From Achatina immaculata (lineage: Eukaryota > Mollusca > Gastropoda > Stylommatophora > Achatinidae): a stretch of 64,000 bases of DNA. Positions 1 through 11,690 of this stretch are shown here, one piece after another. Below the pieces are notes generated by a model. The model was not told the origin of the DNA. It saw only the letters and a program-made list of their open reading frames with translations, and searched no databases. Each line of letters starts with the position of its first letter. The stretch's first letter is position 1. The translations under genes were made by a program, and so were the position numbers. The stretch covers positions 25,304,427-25,368,426 of the forward strand of contig CM019713.1 of the NCBI GenBank assembly GCA_009760885.1. The letters are read 5' to 3'.

Positions 1-530
1 TCTTACGGACCGGCATCGCCAGAACCGACTGAAGTGGGCGAACCAGCAATCTTCAATGGACCGTTGCGAATGATTGGAGAGGGATTTGGTTTAGAGATGA
101 ATCATTCTTTCTGCTCCAGCGACACTGTGTGGATGAGGCTCCTCCACATGGTGGTGGAGGTGTACTGGTGTGGGGAATGATCAACTTCATGGGAAGAAGT
201 GACCTGGTGCAAATTGAAGGACGCCTGATTGCCCAACGATACGTCGCTGAAATTCTTCGTTCTCACGTCCTTCCACTTCTGGCTGCACCAGGGTCGATTT
301 TTCTGCAGGATAACGCTCGACCTCAAGTGGCACAACTCACCACCCAGTTCCTCGCTGACAACAACGTCCAGACAATTTCGTCGCCATCCATGTTGTCTCC
401 TGCACTGCGGGAAGAGTGGGCAGCCATCCCACAACAATAGATCCAACGGCTAATCGGACCCATGTCAAGGAGATGTTCTCTGATACAGGCCAGAGGAGGC
501 CATACAATTTACTGAAACAGAGGCCTCAGT
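1..530 (+). pseudogene. Tc1-like transposase, 5'-cut by window and internally deleted
   Basis: The + strand encodes a recognisable Tc1-family DDE transposase core. A first catalytic Asp is visible in a FRDES-type motif near 93-107. A VLVWGMI motif lies near 160-181, and a second catalytic Asp sits in QDNARP near 306-323. After the QDNARP block the reading jumps from about position 390 straight to the C-terminal EEWAAIPQ block (about 410-437). The family normally has the third acidic residue (a DLNPIEHLW-type motif) in between, so that segment is deleted. After the stop at 438-440 the same frame continues as the family's IQRLIG / RGGHT tail to about 515. The N-terminal part lies outside the window and shows stops in the visible piece. 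This is an inactive DNA-transposon relic; the clade is inferred from motif order. Confidence 0.8.
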
Positions 531-758
531 CGCAAAGAATAAAAGTCCAAACTAAATTTAATGAACATCATTTCATTGTTATAGTCTTAGTTTCTTCATG
601 CCAAGATTGAAACATCAATTCCGTAAAATAAAATGTTGATACAAGTTTGAAATTTGGTGTCCATTACGACTACAGTAGTGCTGCGTTTCTTTTTTTTTAA
701 TAGTATATTAAATGTCTAATAAAGCTACAGTCATATCTTACATTCTTACAGTGCCGTT
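531..758. other. AT-rich flank of the Tc1-like relic
   Basis: AT-rich sequence that may include the element's 3' untranslated end and inverted repeat. I could not define a terminal inverted repeat because the left end lies outside the window. No coding signal is visible. Confidence 0.4.
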
Positions 759-1035
759 AAATGTCGCATAGGGCTCACATAGTTGTTTGCCAAGTTTTCC
801 TGTTCTCGTCAAGTCTTTCAAATTCATCAAGGGATGTTATGCCCACTCAACTGGCTTCTCTTAACAATGTCCTCTTTAGAGTTTCACTTGGTCGACCTCT
901 TTTTCTTTGGCCTGTTTGTGCTCCTCCTGATAGCTTGTTTTGGTACTCTCTGATTGTTTCTTCTCATCACATGGCATACATATGTCCATCTTTCTTTTTC
1001 TGATTACCCATGAGACAGGTTGTTGTTTGCTCATC
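759..1035 (-). mobile_element. Non-LTR retrotransposon 3' end (LINE-D family), minus strand
   Basis: The minus strand has the degraded C-terminal tail of a reverse-transcriptase ORF, including a QQPVSWVIRKRK-type block. The same sequence recurs on the minus strand at 46379-46990, where the reading is better preserved. Both copies end at the same 3' point (a GTTAAATGTC(A/G)CATAGGGCT-type sequence on the + strand), as expected for 5'-truncated LINE copies. Several frameshifts and stops make this copy dead. Confidence 0.65.
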
Positions 1036-1417
1036 TGGCCGTGTGTCGGCCGTAATAGGGTGAAGTCAGACAAAAGAACACATCACTACTACAACATGTT
1101 ACAAGATAAAAAGACACATTTACCATCATTCTAAGATACTAACAGAATGCAAATGCCACAGGAACTGTGTGGAAATGAATCACAACACATTAAATAAAGA
1201 ATCATATTGCAATAACTGTTCAGTGATACACATTCTATATACACAGCCACACGAGTACTAATCAGATCAACGAGTTCATGGGGGCCGTGATGCTGCAGAT
1301 TCTAATCAGAAATGAAATATCACTTCAAATATTAAAACAATCGTTCTCAACAAGTGGAGTTTCCCCTCCCCCGCTGGGGAAAGTGGACATTTTAGGGCAG
1401 GGGGTGGGGGTGGGGAC

Positions 1418-1514
1418 TGGGACCACAGACTGATAGACTGACACTGTTGGAATATTGATCTACACTGTGGAAAGATCAATATTCTAACAGTCTGTCTGTC
1501 AATCTGTGGTCCCA
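1418..1514. repeat. Imperfect inverted repeat (hairpin), arms about 42 bp
   Basis: The left arm (1418-1460) and right arm (1474-1514) are reverse complements with a few mismatches and a 13-base loop. The left arm begins TGGGACCACAGACTGATAGA and ends AATATTGATC. A very similar single arm with the same G-rich upstream context occurs at 58998-59045 and again at 60295-60342. This is therefore part of a dispersed element, possibly a foldback or MITE. Confidence 0.7.
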
Positions 1515-1599
1515 ACTCCCTCCCTGAAACCCTCAAATTCCGCACTGCTTGAGAACCGCTGTGCTCAAAAGTTCCGCGGTAACAAAACAATGGAAAACA

Positions 1600-2190
1600 A
1601 GGGATCAGACAATCAAGGACGCGCTGAGGGTATGAGATTGTTTTACTGCATATTTACTGTACGCTGTATTTTATTATTTCTTTAATAAAATATGCCGTGG
1701 GACCTCTGGCCTAAGTCGGTGCATGAACGTAATAAGTGTCTAATACAGCTCTCAAGCGCGCACTTAACGACATAACATATAAATAAAACATAGGATACGC
1801 CGTTCTCTGTGCCAGTGGCTAGGATGGCCGGCTAGGAAGGCGCTGGAAGTGTCAGCAAGGCAGAACATGATGAACAAGGATACAACTGAAACCCACCGGC
1901 TGAGCGGAACGCTGACAAATAGGGGCCCTTTTGTATTTAAAATGTCCTTATGTTTTATAACTCCACAAATATACAGAACGCTTGCATACAGCACTGAGAT
2001 CAACAGGAAACAAATAAGACCTAACAGCAACTACAGACAATCCCTCGCTGTCAAAACACTTCAACACGAGAATGCAGGTAAATTCCACGGCCACGACGTA
2101 AACACCTTGTCTCTTGTTCTGACAAAGAAATTCTGCTCTATAAGCTAATGCTCTGTACAATACAGAGAGAACTACTTGCTGCTATATCCT
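1600..2190. other. No gene recognised
   Basis: Mixed-composition sequence with short chance reading frames on both strands, and no domain, splice-bounded exon or repeat that I can identify. Confidence 0.4.
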
Positions 2191-2197
2191 GTACCGG

Positions 2198-2435
2198 TCA
2201 TAACAGCGGGAACAACGGACATGTTTTCCTCGTGTCCCGGGACGTGCGTAAGAAAATGTTGTGACCCCAAAGAATTTCGGCCCTAGCTTTCTCACCAGGC
2301 TCGGCCCTGGTGTGACTGACATCCAGGTCCATGTATACATCTGGTGCTTGTGAGACAAGGAAGTCTGCGAGCAAGTGACACAGGCTCTTGCATTCGGCAT
2401 CAGGAAGCAATACAACTGAGGGCGGGCAGATCTTA
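2198..2435 (-). other. Exon-like open stretch, minus strand, unassigned
   Basis: One minus-strand frame stays open for about 80 codons with a protein-like composition, unlike the Leu- or Ser-rich chance frames nearby. It includes a VVLLPDAECKSL segment, then a LADFLVSQAPDVYMDLDV segment, then EILWGHNIF. A TGA bounds it upstream and a stop follows CPLFPLL. The alternation of hydrophobic strand, helix and acidic loop loosely recalls SEFIR/TIR-type domains, but I do not recognise a family. No convincing splice donor was found. It could be a genuine exon of a minus-strand gene, a decayed retrocopy or chance. Confidence 0.2.
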
Positions 2436-3256
2436 CTAGACCCTCAACACAGGCAAGTTGCCGGCGTAGCTCTGCAGTTTAGCATCACATCAGATTCCTT
2501 CCCAGGTAGTTCGGAATTGAGGACAAACTGACAGGGAACACTCACATTTTGTAAGTGATTAGCCCGACTCACTGGAATACACTGCTGGGTATTTTTACGT
2601 GATGCAGTTCTGGAATCGAGTTAAGAGAAAACGCAAGAGAAGTACAGAAACTGGCAGCCTGAAGTCGTGCCACTAAGACTTGAAGATGAGAATTAAAACT
2701 CTCCTCGCGACAGCTCAACAATGAAAGTTGAGTTTTCGGTTCAAAGTTTTGTTTATTTCTAAACTGTCCATCTGTATGTTGTGTCACCGGCATTTACTGC
2801 ACATGATAAAATCTTGGAGCCGGCGAAGCAAAACTCTACCAAAACTGTGTCTACATAGAGGAAAATTATGGAGACCAGCCGAAACCAATTAGTTTCCTTC
2901 TACACACTGCCTACCGAATGTGAACATTGTCTGGCCACAGATCACAAGTAATGGAGACATTTTCTCAAAACAGACAATACACAAAGTTCTGCACAAGAAC
3001 TATAACAAATTTTAAAAAAAACCTTACAGAAATGGGTTGAAGGTGTGGACTGAAAACACCTCAGACTGTACGCTATTGTTAGAACCGCCATGAGAGAGAA
3101 ATCTGGCTCCAAACCACGGACAATCTGGCGAAGAACACAAGGAGGACAGCACGCATCACAGCAGAGACAGTATGGACAGCAAAACATCACAGGTGAGACT
3201 GTAATGATGGATGGATCCTGCTTTTTCAAGAGTGATATATCAAGCTGATATATATG

Positions 3257-3287
<31 letters not shown>

Positions 3288-4090
3288 GTATATATATATC
3301 ACAGTTCAGTGAAGAACACAACTGTATGCTCAGAAAGAACGCCTATGCTCTGCACGAATAATTAAAAGATCGAACTGGCTGTTGTTGAACTCGGGTAGTT
3401 TATGCCGACAAAAAAGGAAGGTCAAAGCAACAAGTGAAAAACATACACATTAGAAGGTTAAACATTGTAAGAAGGACAAGTTATGGAAAATTTTCTGTAA
3501 GCAAGAGGTCCTTGGTACAGGGGTCAAATTACAGCCGTGCATGCGAGGGGTAATATGAGAGAGAGAGAGAGAGAGAATTGATTGACTGATCTTCATTTCG
3601 AGATGATGATACATCAACATACATGAAACAGTGGAAATATGATATATACATACATATATATATATATATGTGTGTGTGTGTGCTCGTATAAATACATACG
3701 CAATTAACGCAGAAAGCCTGTTTACTAGATAAATGAAAAAAAAAGCAGACTATCACATAATACAACAGAAAATGTATGTCTGCCTGTCAGTTTGTCTTTC
3801 TACTCTCAACCATACACATTTCATAAACTTCAGTGACAGTATCAACGTTTGGTTATTGGAGCTTTGATGAATACCTACGTAGGGACGCAGTATCATACGA
3901 GGATGAAACGAAAGCAAAAACTCAGACAAACAACGCAAGCACGGAGATTTACCTTTATTTCACCTGGCAAATGGCTTCCTCAATTTATATTCAACTTTCG
4001 AAAGCTTGATCCATTTTATTGTACTTTACAGCTCTGCCGGCAGGTATGTCGATAGATAGACAGCCAGACAGATCTTGTCTTGTCTTGTGC
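2436..4090. other. No gene recognised; AT and GA microsatellites
   Basis: Contains a (TATATG)/(TA) stretch at about 3247-3300, a (GA)n run at 3557-3577, and a TA/TG run at 3652-3682. The rest is low-complexity-prone AT-rich sequence without a supported gene. Confidence 0.5.
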
Positions 4091-4094
4091 TATC

Positions 4095-4410
4095 TCCTTG
4101 TAACTGCTAGCTAGTGTTCTTTACAGCAGATGCTGCTGAGATACTGAGGCACAGCATCGCATCGACGTGGTTATGGCAGCTACTTTCTCAGTCCCGGCGT
4201 GCAACTAAAAAGCAGGGAGTGTACAATGCTTCTTTAGCTGACTCCACCACCATAGGGACTATGGCGATCCCTGCCCCGCGTTACTAGGGGTACCAACGGA
4301 GAGGTGGGACAGGGTCTTGGCCAGCTATGGTTCCCGGACCCTGACGCTAGCATATCAGCTATGAGTCGCTGAATGCCTAATCTGACAGCGTCTTTACCCT
4401 ATCCCCTCAG
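4095..4410. repeat. Dispersed repeat family R, copy 1
   Basis: Shares an ordered set of blocks with 17455-17835, 58220-58480 and 59517-59777, and partially with 43980-44135 and 46195-46350. The blocks are GTTATGGCAGCTAC, AAAAAGCAGGGAGT, CTTCTTTAGC-GACTCCACC, GGTACCAACGGAGAGGTGGG, ACAGGGTCTTGG and GCTAGCATATCAGCTATG. This copy ends in an (ACAG)n-like run at about 4409-4427. No protein reading spans it, so it is probably a non-autonomous element (SINE or MITE type); the class is unknown. Confidence 0.75.
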
Positions 4411-4427
4411 ACAGACAGACAGACAGA

Positions 4428-5517
4428 CCTAGACTCTGACTGCAGAAAAACGAGAAATTCAGATTGGAGGATACCGACGACACTTACAAGAATATTTTCC
4501 AAAGCATCTAAAATATATCAGAAATGTCTATTCCCTGTACACAGACCACAAAAACATGCCCGATGTACTAAAATAAACCTACTTCAGACGTTTCTGCCAA
4601 AACCTCCCTAAAAGGTTTTACGAAATAAACCTCACACTGTACGCCAATACAACGAGTGCCTGCTTATTACAAGAACAAACAAAAAACTTACTATGTGGCA
4701 CAGTCAAGACAGCACAAATGCGGTATCTCATAACACGTTTGATAACATTTCACAAGGCGAAGACCCGCTATCTAACAGTGATTGACACCACAGAACAGCA
4801 CGCCACATAAACTAGGGTACGATTCAGGTCGTACACACAGAGCGCATGCCGCCCCCCCCCCCCCAAAAAAAAGGCCAGACTGCGAGGACAAGATCGAGTC
4901 TTGGCGCCTGGCCATTTCAAAGCACATCTTGGCGCTGCTAGACAAGCGCCAGGAGGGTGGTGTCTGCCTGCGGCATACAAGGGAACTTGAACGTAAGACA
5001 ATCTTGTAACTAGGCCTGCTACTGTAGCAGAGGTCCCTGTCCCTCCCTTCCTCCCTTGGAAATAAATACGGGACGAAGATACACGTTTTCAGCAAAAGGA
5101 AGAAGAATTTTTAAATTAAAAAAGGGAGGATAGGAGGGAAGAATAATACAATATTTTAACACTTTTAACGCTATTTTAACTGTATATCTGCTCAAATATT
5201 TTGCTTTTATCAACAGACAAAATACAATAAAGAAAACTATAGCTGTGGGAAAACTAGAAGGAAAAAGAGCGGGAAGACGACAATGGTAATAGATTGGTGA
5301 ACAATACTAAAACAAAACAACAAAATGGATTCAGTAGTGTGAAGATAAAGGGTACAGCAAGTTGGTGAACCATTGCAGTCATCTTCCACGGGAAGAGACC
5401 ACGAGATGATCTGTCTACTTTCTTCTTTTTCACGCCCTGGTCTACTTGAGAAATCAGGCGCACCTACCCTCGCCGGCTTATGTTCTCCTCCACAACAACG
5501 AAGATCAGCTCACAGCA
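4428..5517. other. No gene recognised
   Basis: AT-rich sequence with a poly-C/poly-A run at about 4853-4872. A short stretch near 4530-4570 reads like the LYTDHKNMPDVL of Ty3/gypsy RNase H, but stops interrupt it and the support is too weak to call. Confidence 0.4.
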
Positions 5518-5992
5518 TCACTAAGACTAAGTTAGCCTCAGACTCTCACTAAGACTAAGTCAGCCTCAGACTCTCACTAAGGCTAAGTCAGCCTCAGACT
5601 CTCACTAACGCTAAGTTAGCCTCAGACTCTCACTAAGGCTAAGTTATCCTCAGACTCTCACTAAGACTAAGTTAGCCTCAGACTCTCACTAACACTAAGT
5701 TAGCCTCAGACTCTCACTAAGACTAAGTTAGCCTCAGACTCTCACTACCACTAAGTTAGCCTCAGACTCTCACTAAGACTAAGTTAGCCTCAGACTCTCA
5801 CTAAGACTAAGTTAGCCTCAGACTCTCACTAAGACTAAGTTAGCCTCAGACTCTCACTAAGACTAAGTTAGCCTCAGACTCTCACTAAGACTAAGTTAGC
5901 CTCAGACTCTCACTAAGACTAAGTTAGCTTCAGACTCTCACTAAGACTAAGTCAGCCTCAGACTCTCACTAAGGCTAAGTCAGCCTCAGACT
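5518..5992. repeat. 28-bp minisatellite, about 17 copies
   Basis: Tandem unit ACTAAGACTAAGTTAGCCTC plus AGACTCTC, 28 bp. Variants differ mainly at GAC/GGC/AAC and TTA/TCA positions. Edge copies are the most variable. Confidence 0.95.
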
Positions 5993-6417
5993 ATTAAAGA
6001 ACAAGACTTTATTAAAACAAAAAAATCTTTTGAACTGAAAATTCTTGAATTTACCTTTTGTTAAAGCAAAGACCTTGATCTCACCTGCCCTCTCAAGTCC
6101 TGATTCTTATCACAGCACGTGGCCTGGTGCCGGAACAACTCATCTTGCTCCTGGCTATCAATTAACTGTTCATCTCATTACTTTATTTAGGAAAAAAAAT
6201 ACTAAAAACTAGATCATTACGATATACAGTATTCCAAAAATTTTAATAATACTCGTATTCTGAGTATATCATCAACTGCACTGAAGATACAACATTCGAG
6301 TGCCAGAGCAAGTGAGAAATCTACGACAACCATACGAAAAGGTGTTCTCAGTCATCAAATCTGACAAACAGGATGGTATTTTGAACAACAGCGGTAACTA
6401 CTACTGCAATTTTAACA

Positions 6418-6423
6418 ATGACT

Positions 6424-6479
<56 letters not shown>

Positions 6480-6766
6480 TTATTATTATTATTACTACTA
6501 CTACTACTACTATTATTATTATTACTACTACTATTATTATTACTACTACTACTACTATTACTATTATTACTACTACTACTATTATTACTACTACTACTAT
6601 TATTATTATTATTATTATTACTACTACTATTACTACTACTACCTCTACTACTACTACTATTATTATTATTATTACTGTACTACTACTATTACTACTACTA
6701 CTACTACTATTATTATTACTACTACTACTACTACTACTATACTACTACTACTACTACTACTACATT
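6418..6766. repeat. (CTA)n/(TTA)n trinucleotide microsatellite, about 350 bp
   Basis: Uninterrupted trinucleotide phase switching between blocks of CTA and TTA. The long poly-Leu and poly-Tyr frames across it are products of the repeat, not genes. Confidence 0.97.
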
Positions 6767-8551
6767 CCTTTTTTTCAACCCATATCTCGACATACACAAA
6801 ATAAGACACAATGTAGTAGAAGTTGTCTCGATCCGAGCTCCAGCTTATCAGCTAGAGACAACACGGTCAGTGATTCTTACTCGAGACCTCAACGAACCCC
6901 CTATGAAAAGCCGTGATATCTGCACTGTCAGTATGACACACTAAATCTTAGCAACGCTAGAGACATAGATAAATGATCACAGCTTTCTTTACTACTAGAA
7001 GCCCCTGTGAACAATGGTTATCAAAAAACTCGAGCACTGGGACCCAACGGTCGTGGGTTTCTCCACACATGCATTAAAAGTATCAAGTATCTCTTCCTCT
7101 TCTCTAAGAAACTGTGCCTTGTGCCATGGTGCTGAATAGGAAGTGATCTACATTGTTTTGCGTGAATTCTCTGATCAGATCAAGAAGCAAGTGTCTTGGC
7201 AAATTCCACCGCTGTGAAGACCACATCCTGCCCAAGTACTATGCGTCAAAGGGACATAATCTTGTGTAGCTGTAGCTGTTGTAATAATACTATTATTATT
7301 AATACCATAATTATTATAATCATTTTACATCATTTCACGATTATCATTAACATTATTGTTGTTATTATTATTAGTATTATTAAGACCGTTTCAGAATGAA
7401 CCAATGTGATCACATCTCAAACAGGTCTGATGATTACGCCAACAACGTGGACTTCTGTATTTGAAAAGAAAATCAATTAGAAAAGTCACTTGTATTAAAA
7501 CTTTTTTTCATTTAATGACACTGCCAAGCTACCACAAACCCGGCCATAATCTTCAACACTAACATCAATACACGCTCTAGGCGGTGTACGGAAATATAAA
7601 ACAAGACAAAGTAAATTTTCACTGTTAAACACCGTAATGTAGTCATGACTTCAGTTTCGTGAATGTGGCAATGCTGTAATAGTTATATCAGTCTATATAA
7701 TGTTCTTCGTCACACTGTCGGTACATTTACGAAAACCCTTGTACTTTCACTGAGATGTAACAGTAAAAATGACTGCTCTCACATTTTTTTTGAGAACTGA
7801 ATTCTATCATTTATGAAAAACCAAAACTCCGAAGAAAAATGGGGGCGCAAACCCCAGTGAAATGAACAGTTGCAATCTACGCCTGCATACCTCTTTTCCA
7901 GCAATGATGACGACGACGATGACGAGTTCCATAAACTTACTAGCAGTATTACTTTTGTGTTCACAAATGAACAATGTCTCAACGAGCGTGGCATATATCA
8001 AGTACTCAGCCCCGCATTCATTGCCCTAAAGCCTTCCTTTTCTCTGCCATCCAATGGCTGTTTGCATTGCTGCATATAGTGCGAGGAATTTTTTTTTAAT
8101 CAGTCAGTAAATTCTGGCTGGGTGTATCTGTACGGTTACAGTCATAAGATGAATTACTCTCGTATAATTAATTTCCAGCTTGCTGGAAAACAATACACAA
8201 GAAACTCGCCCCGCCAGTTTACCTTCAACAGATGACAACAATCAAAATTCTCTGCACAGTGTGAGAAGACGGTAGCTGGAAGACAAGAAAATCATTGGAA
8301 AGGGAGGAAGGGAGAGAGAGACATACAGACACATGTAAGAAAGGGCTGACACAGTGGCACAATAAATAAAAAGTGGCTGCCCCGGACCAACGTGCCTGTT
8401 AGTCTGCTATAAAGAAACGACAACGACTGCGGTATATGTGACCTACAGCAAGTCTGGATCATGTCTCACCTTCTGGTGATGCTTCTGTACTACCGACTGC
8501 ACCACTACTCCTGCGCAACTAAATGTATTATCACATTACCATATTTAACTA
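6767..8551. other. No gene recognised
   Basis: AT-rich sequence with a short (ATT)n-like stretch at about 7280-7380 and a (GAC/GAT) stretch at 7905-7925. No supported exon or element was found. Confidence 0.45.
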
Positions 8552-8563
8552 AATGTATTACCA

Positions 8564-8727
8564 TTCATTCATTTGCATGTCCCTTGCGGAACTTTGCCTC
8601 CCAAACAGCACTCCTGTAGGCCTCTCGGTTGTGAGCAAGATGGCCTGCTGCTGTTGCATCCATTTCCAGATCGTCAACGATGTCTTGCAGCCATCTTCGT
8701 CTTGGTCTTCCTCTTTTTCTTTTTCCC
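8564..8727 (-). mobile_element. LINE-A 3' end, 5'-truncated copy with target-site duplication
   Basis: The minus strand carries the last ~160 bp of the LINE-A family, ending in (GAAT)n. The + strand begins ATTCATTCATTTGCATGTCC. It is flanked by a direct repeat ATGTATTACCA (about 8553-8563 and 8728-8738). The same 3' terminus is found at 23811, 32619, 34113, 35868 and 40441, while the other end differs in each, as expected for target-primed reverse transcription. Confidence 0.85.
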
Positions 8728-8739
8728 ATTATGTATTAC

Positions 8740-9410
8740 CACATTATCATATTTAACAATAAACGTTCATTTTGTGTTGTTTTATTTTTCCTACTGCCTA
8801 AATCTTGCGGCTCAACCTAAGTGGCTTTGCTCATGGGCATCTGTATATACAAGAGTCAGTGAACTATGCATACAGCATGTCCACTTCAGCATCATATCTA
8901 TATCAGATTATAAACTGATTTATCTTAAACTGGTTCTCTAACGTAATAGTATCGAGGGTTATGAAGTTGGCGTGCATGATCTTCCACGCCAAATCCTGGC
9001 TTCTCTCCCCCCCCCCAAACATACACACGCTTTGGTCCAGGGACACATGTACTCAGCAGGAGATGGAACCTCTTCAGCATCCGGCATCCTGAGCTTGCTT
9101 CGAGAACCCACTACCCACCCGACTTGACACCTTGTGTTGCCACGGTTATCCGTGACAAGACCATCAATCTACCAACAAAGCACGCCAGTCTCGCTGACTG
9201 GATGAGGAAAACAAACGAACGGGACTTTACAATGAATTCTGGAAGGTGAACATTTCCCTAGCAGACGTACGAACACGTTCAGTTTAGAAAACTGCTACAG
9301 ACGGATCTACCCGGCCTGAGCTTGTTCCAGGCAAAACTCAGTTCTTTCCCCTCGTCAGGATGGATTTTCTGTAATTACCTTGACAGACACACTTGTATAA
9401 ATCGCTGCAC
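8740..9410. other. No gene recognised
   Basis: Unique-looking sequence with a poly-C run near 9008. Nothing coding can be supported. Confidence 0.4.
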
Positions 9411-9552
9411 GTAAAACAGACCAGTGACTCACTCACTCGGCGGTTTCGTCATCGCAAAGAAACGTAAAACAAACCAGTGGCTCACTCACTCGGCGGTTTC
9501 GTCATCGCAAAGAAACTGAGTGGGTTTCACGGGGGGGGGGGGGGGGGGGGGG
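9411..9552. repeat. 54-bp tandem pair followed by poly-G run
   Basis: CGTAAAACAGACCAGTGACT... is repeated immediately after 54 bp with few changes (about 9411-9518). A poly-G run of more than 20 bases follows at about 9531-9552. Confidence 0.8.
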
Positions 9553-11089
9553 TATGGGGGAGAAATGAAAATCACTGTTTCAGTTTTCAGTGTACCCTTC
9601 ACAAACTAATATCCAAGTGGGTATGTATGGCTAAACATAAACTACAAGACTTCCCGGTCTATGTTGATCTACTACATTAGAAGTGGTAAGCAATGGAGCA
9701 TGGGCAGAAACTATAGGTATATTGGGGGTGGGGTGGGGGGAGGGGGGTCCCCTGAAGAAACGTCCAGACTTCATCCGGGTAACAGAGCACCTAATTGTGC
9801 ACGACACAATCACGATGATGTGATAATGACGAAGATTACATCCGCGGAAGTTTTCGAAAAATCTGGGAAAATACAACTACAGTTATTCTGGGTTTTCTTT
9901 ACCCCCCCCCCCCCTGTTACGAGGCGTCTTCATCTCTGTGGAAACAATGACTGTCTTGAAGCACTTCGTGGTTCCTGTGTGGTTACCAGCAAATGTGAGA
10001 AGCAGGACATAGCTCTGAAACCATCTGAACTTTGTCATCTAGGTCTAAATGAGAAGTGGACAGCTTGAAGCAAATGAAAGTCCAGCTAATTTGGTAAAAC
10101 GAAAGAAAGAAAGAGGGAAAGAAAGAATATGTTGACCTGTAGCAGAAATTAGTGTCTCAGAATATGTTTGAAGTTGATCCGAGCCCCCCACCTCTCCCTC
10201 TCTCTCTCTCTCTCTCAATTCCTTCCTTTTACAAATGCCCCCCTCCCATTAAAAAAGTGTATCGTAAATGACTCATATATTACAACAAATCAACAAACAC
10301 ATAAGACCACACATCTACCAATAACCGATCGTTCACCAAAGGGGAATACTTTTCTCTAAACTCTCTTCCTAGCAGCACATTCTCACTGTTCCAAAACATA
10401 TCCAAATCATTCCAGGATATTACGGGGAACAAAGCATATTTTTGGGAGCCATCAGCACAATAGTTTCCATCCAAATAATGAACCCACGTAGAATAGTGAA
10501 TCTAATTCAAGACAAACTCCTACAAGCTGGGACACTGATAACTTCCTAACAGCCTCGACATAGCTCGCGATTTCGTCAGATAAAACTGGTAATCGAGCGG
10601 AGCCTAGCTCTCAGCTTTATCCGTAAACAACCAACTGCGAAACGAAAACTTATCTTGTCACTGGCCAAATCAGAGGTATCAACTCCTGACATTCGGCTCC
10701 AAGCCTGGCCAACCACACTGATCAAGACCCTAACTGGCTTCCACAGAGTGCCCGGCGGAAACATGCTTTCCAGACCTTGGATAAAGAGACAAGTGACAAG
10801 AAACTACATCGTCGGCTTTTCCTGTTCAAGCATCACTGACCTGTCCTAAAGTTCCCGGTCGCTTGTTTTCAGTGCACAAACCCCAGTGCACCGACAGCAC
10901 CCCTGACCACCGGAAGCAGCAGTTTTCACGACGAACAGTTCAACTTTTTTTAAAAAATGACACAAATAACTTGATACAGTGAGTCATGAGATGCGCAGAC
11001 ATCTCTGCTTCACCTGGACTTGGTCTTTCAAGAGTTCGCCATTAGAACGTCATTACAGCTATCACCTACTTCTGGAGCTGATGAAGGAA
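9553..11089. other. No gene recognised
   Basis: Contains G-rich (9725-9748), C-rich (9902-9914) and (CT)n (10195-10217) runs. No supported exon was found. Confidence 0.4.
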
Positions 11090-11690
11090 ATATGCTGGGC
11101 GTGACGCTGACCACACCACCCTCTTGTGTGCTGGGCGTGACGCTGACCACATCACCCTCTTGTGTGTTGGCAGGTCACGGAAAACATGCCCATTAATATC
11201 AAATCCTCTAGTGCTATATTTATACAGACATCGCTGCCATTTACCCCAATGCTCTCGTTGTTACTTGTCGTTTATCCCTGTGCTCTCAGTCTTAGTTCTC
11301 CTATCACTTACTATCACTGTCACCTATCTCTGTGCTCTCAGTCTTAGTTCTCCCAACACATACTATCACTGTCACCTATCTCTGTGCTCTCAGTCTTAGT
11401 TCTCCCAACACATACTATCACTGTCACCTTATCCCAACATTTATCGTTCTTCCGTATCTCACCACGTACTATCACTGTCATTTCTCATCAAGAACATCAT
11501 CATTGTCATCAACAACCAGAAGAATAAAACACTCACACCACAAGATCACCCACGCCAAAGAACACTCACATCACAAGATCACTTACAAATAGAGATCACT
11601 CACATCACAAGATCATACACACTACAAGATCACTTACAAACAGATCACTCACATCACAAGATCACACACACTACACGATCACTCTTGACC
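11090..11690. repeat. Cluster of short tandem repeats (about 35-bp, 52-bp and 20-35-bp units)
   Basis: GTGCTGGGCGTGACGCTGAC is repeated twice at 11094-11165. A unit of about 52 bp (CTATCTCTGTGCTCTCAGTC...) is repeated about three times at 11270-11430. CACTCACATCACAAGATCAC-type units are repeated at 11528-11690. Confidence 0.8.

Noticed and set aside
4520..4580. Possible Ty3/gypsy RNase H remnant (YTDHKNMPDVL)
   Set aside because: Too short, interrupted by stops, and no neighbouring integrase or protease motifs.
6300..6944. Long poly-Leu/poly-Tyr reading frames
   Set aside because: Entirely explained by the (CTA)n/(TTA)n microsatellite.
6985..7110. Possible tRNA-derived SINE
   Set aside because: A GGTCGTGGGTTTCTC B-box-like sequence is present, but no A box at the right distance and no body or tail.
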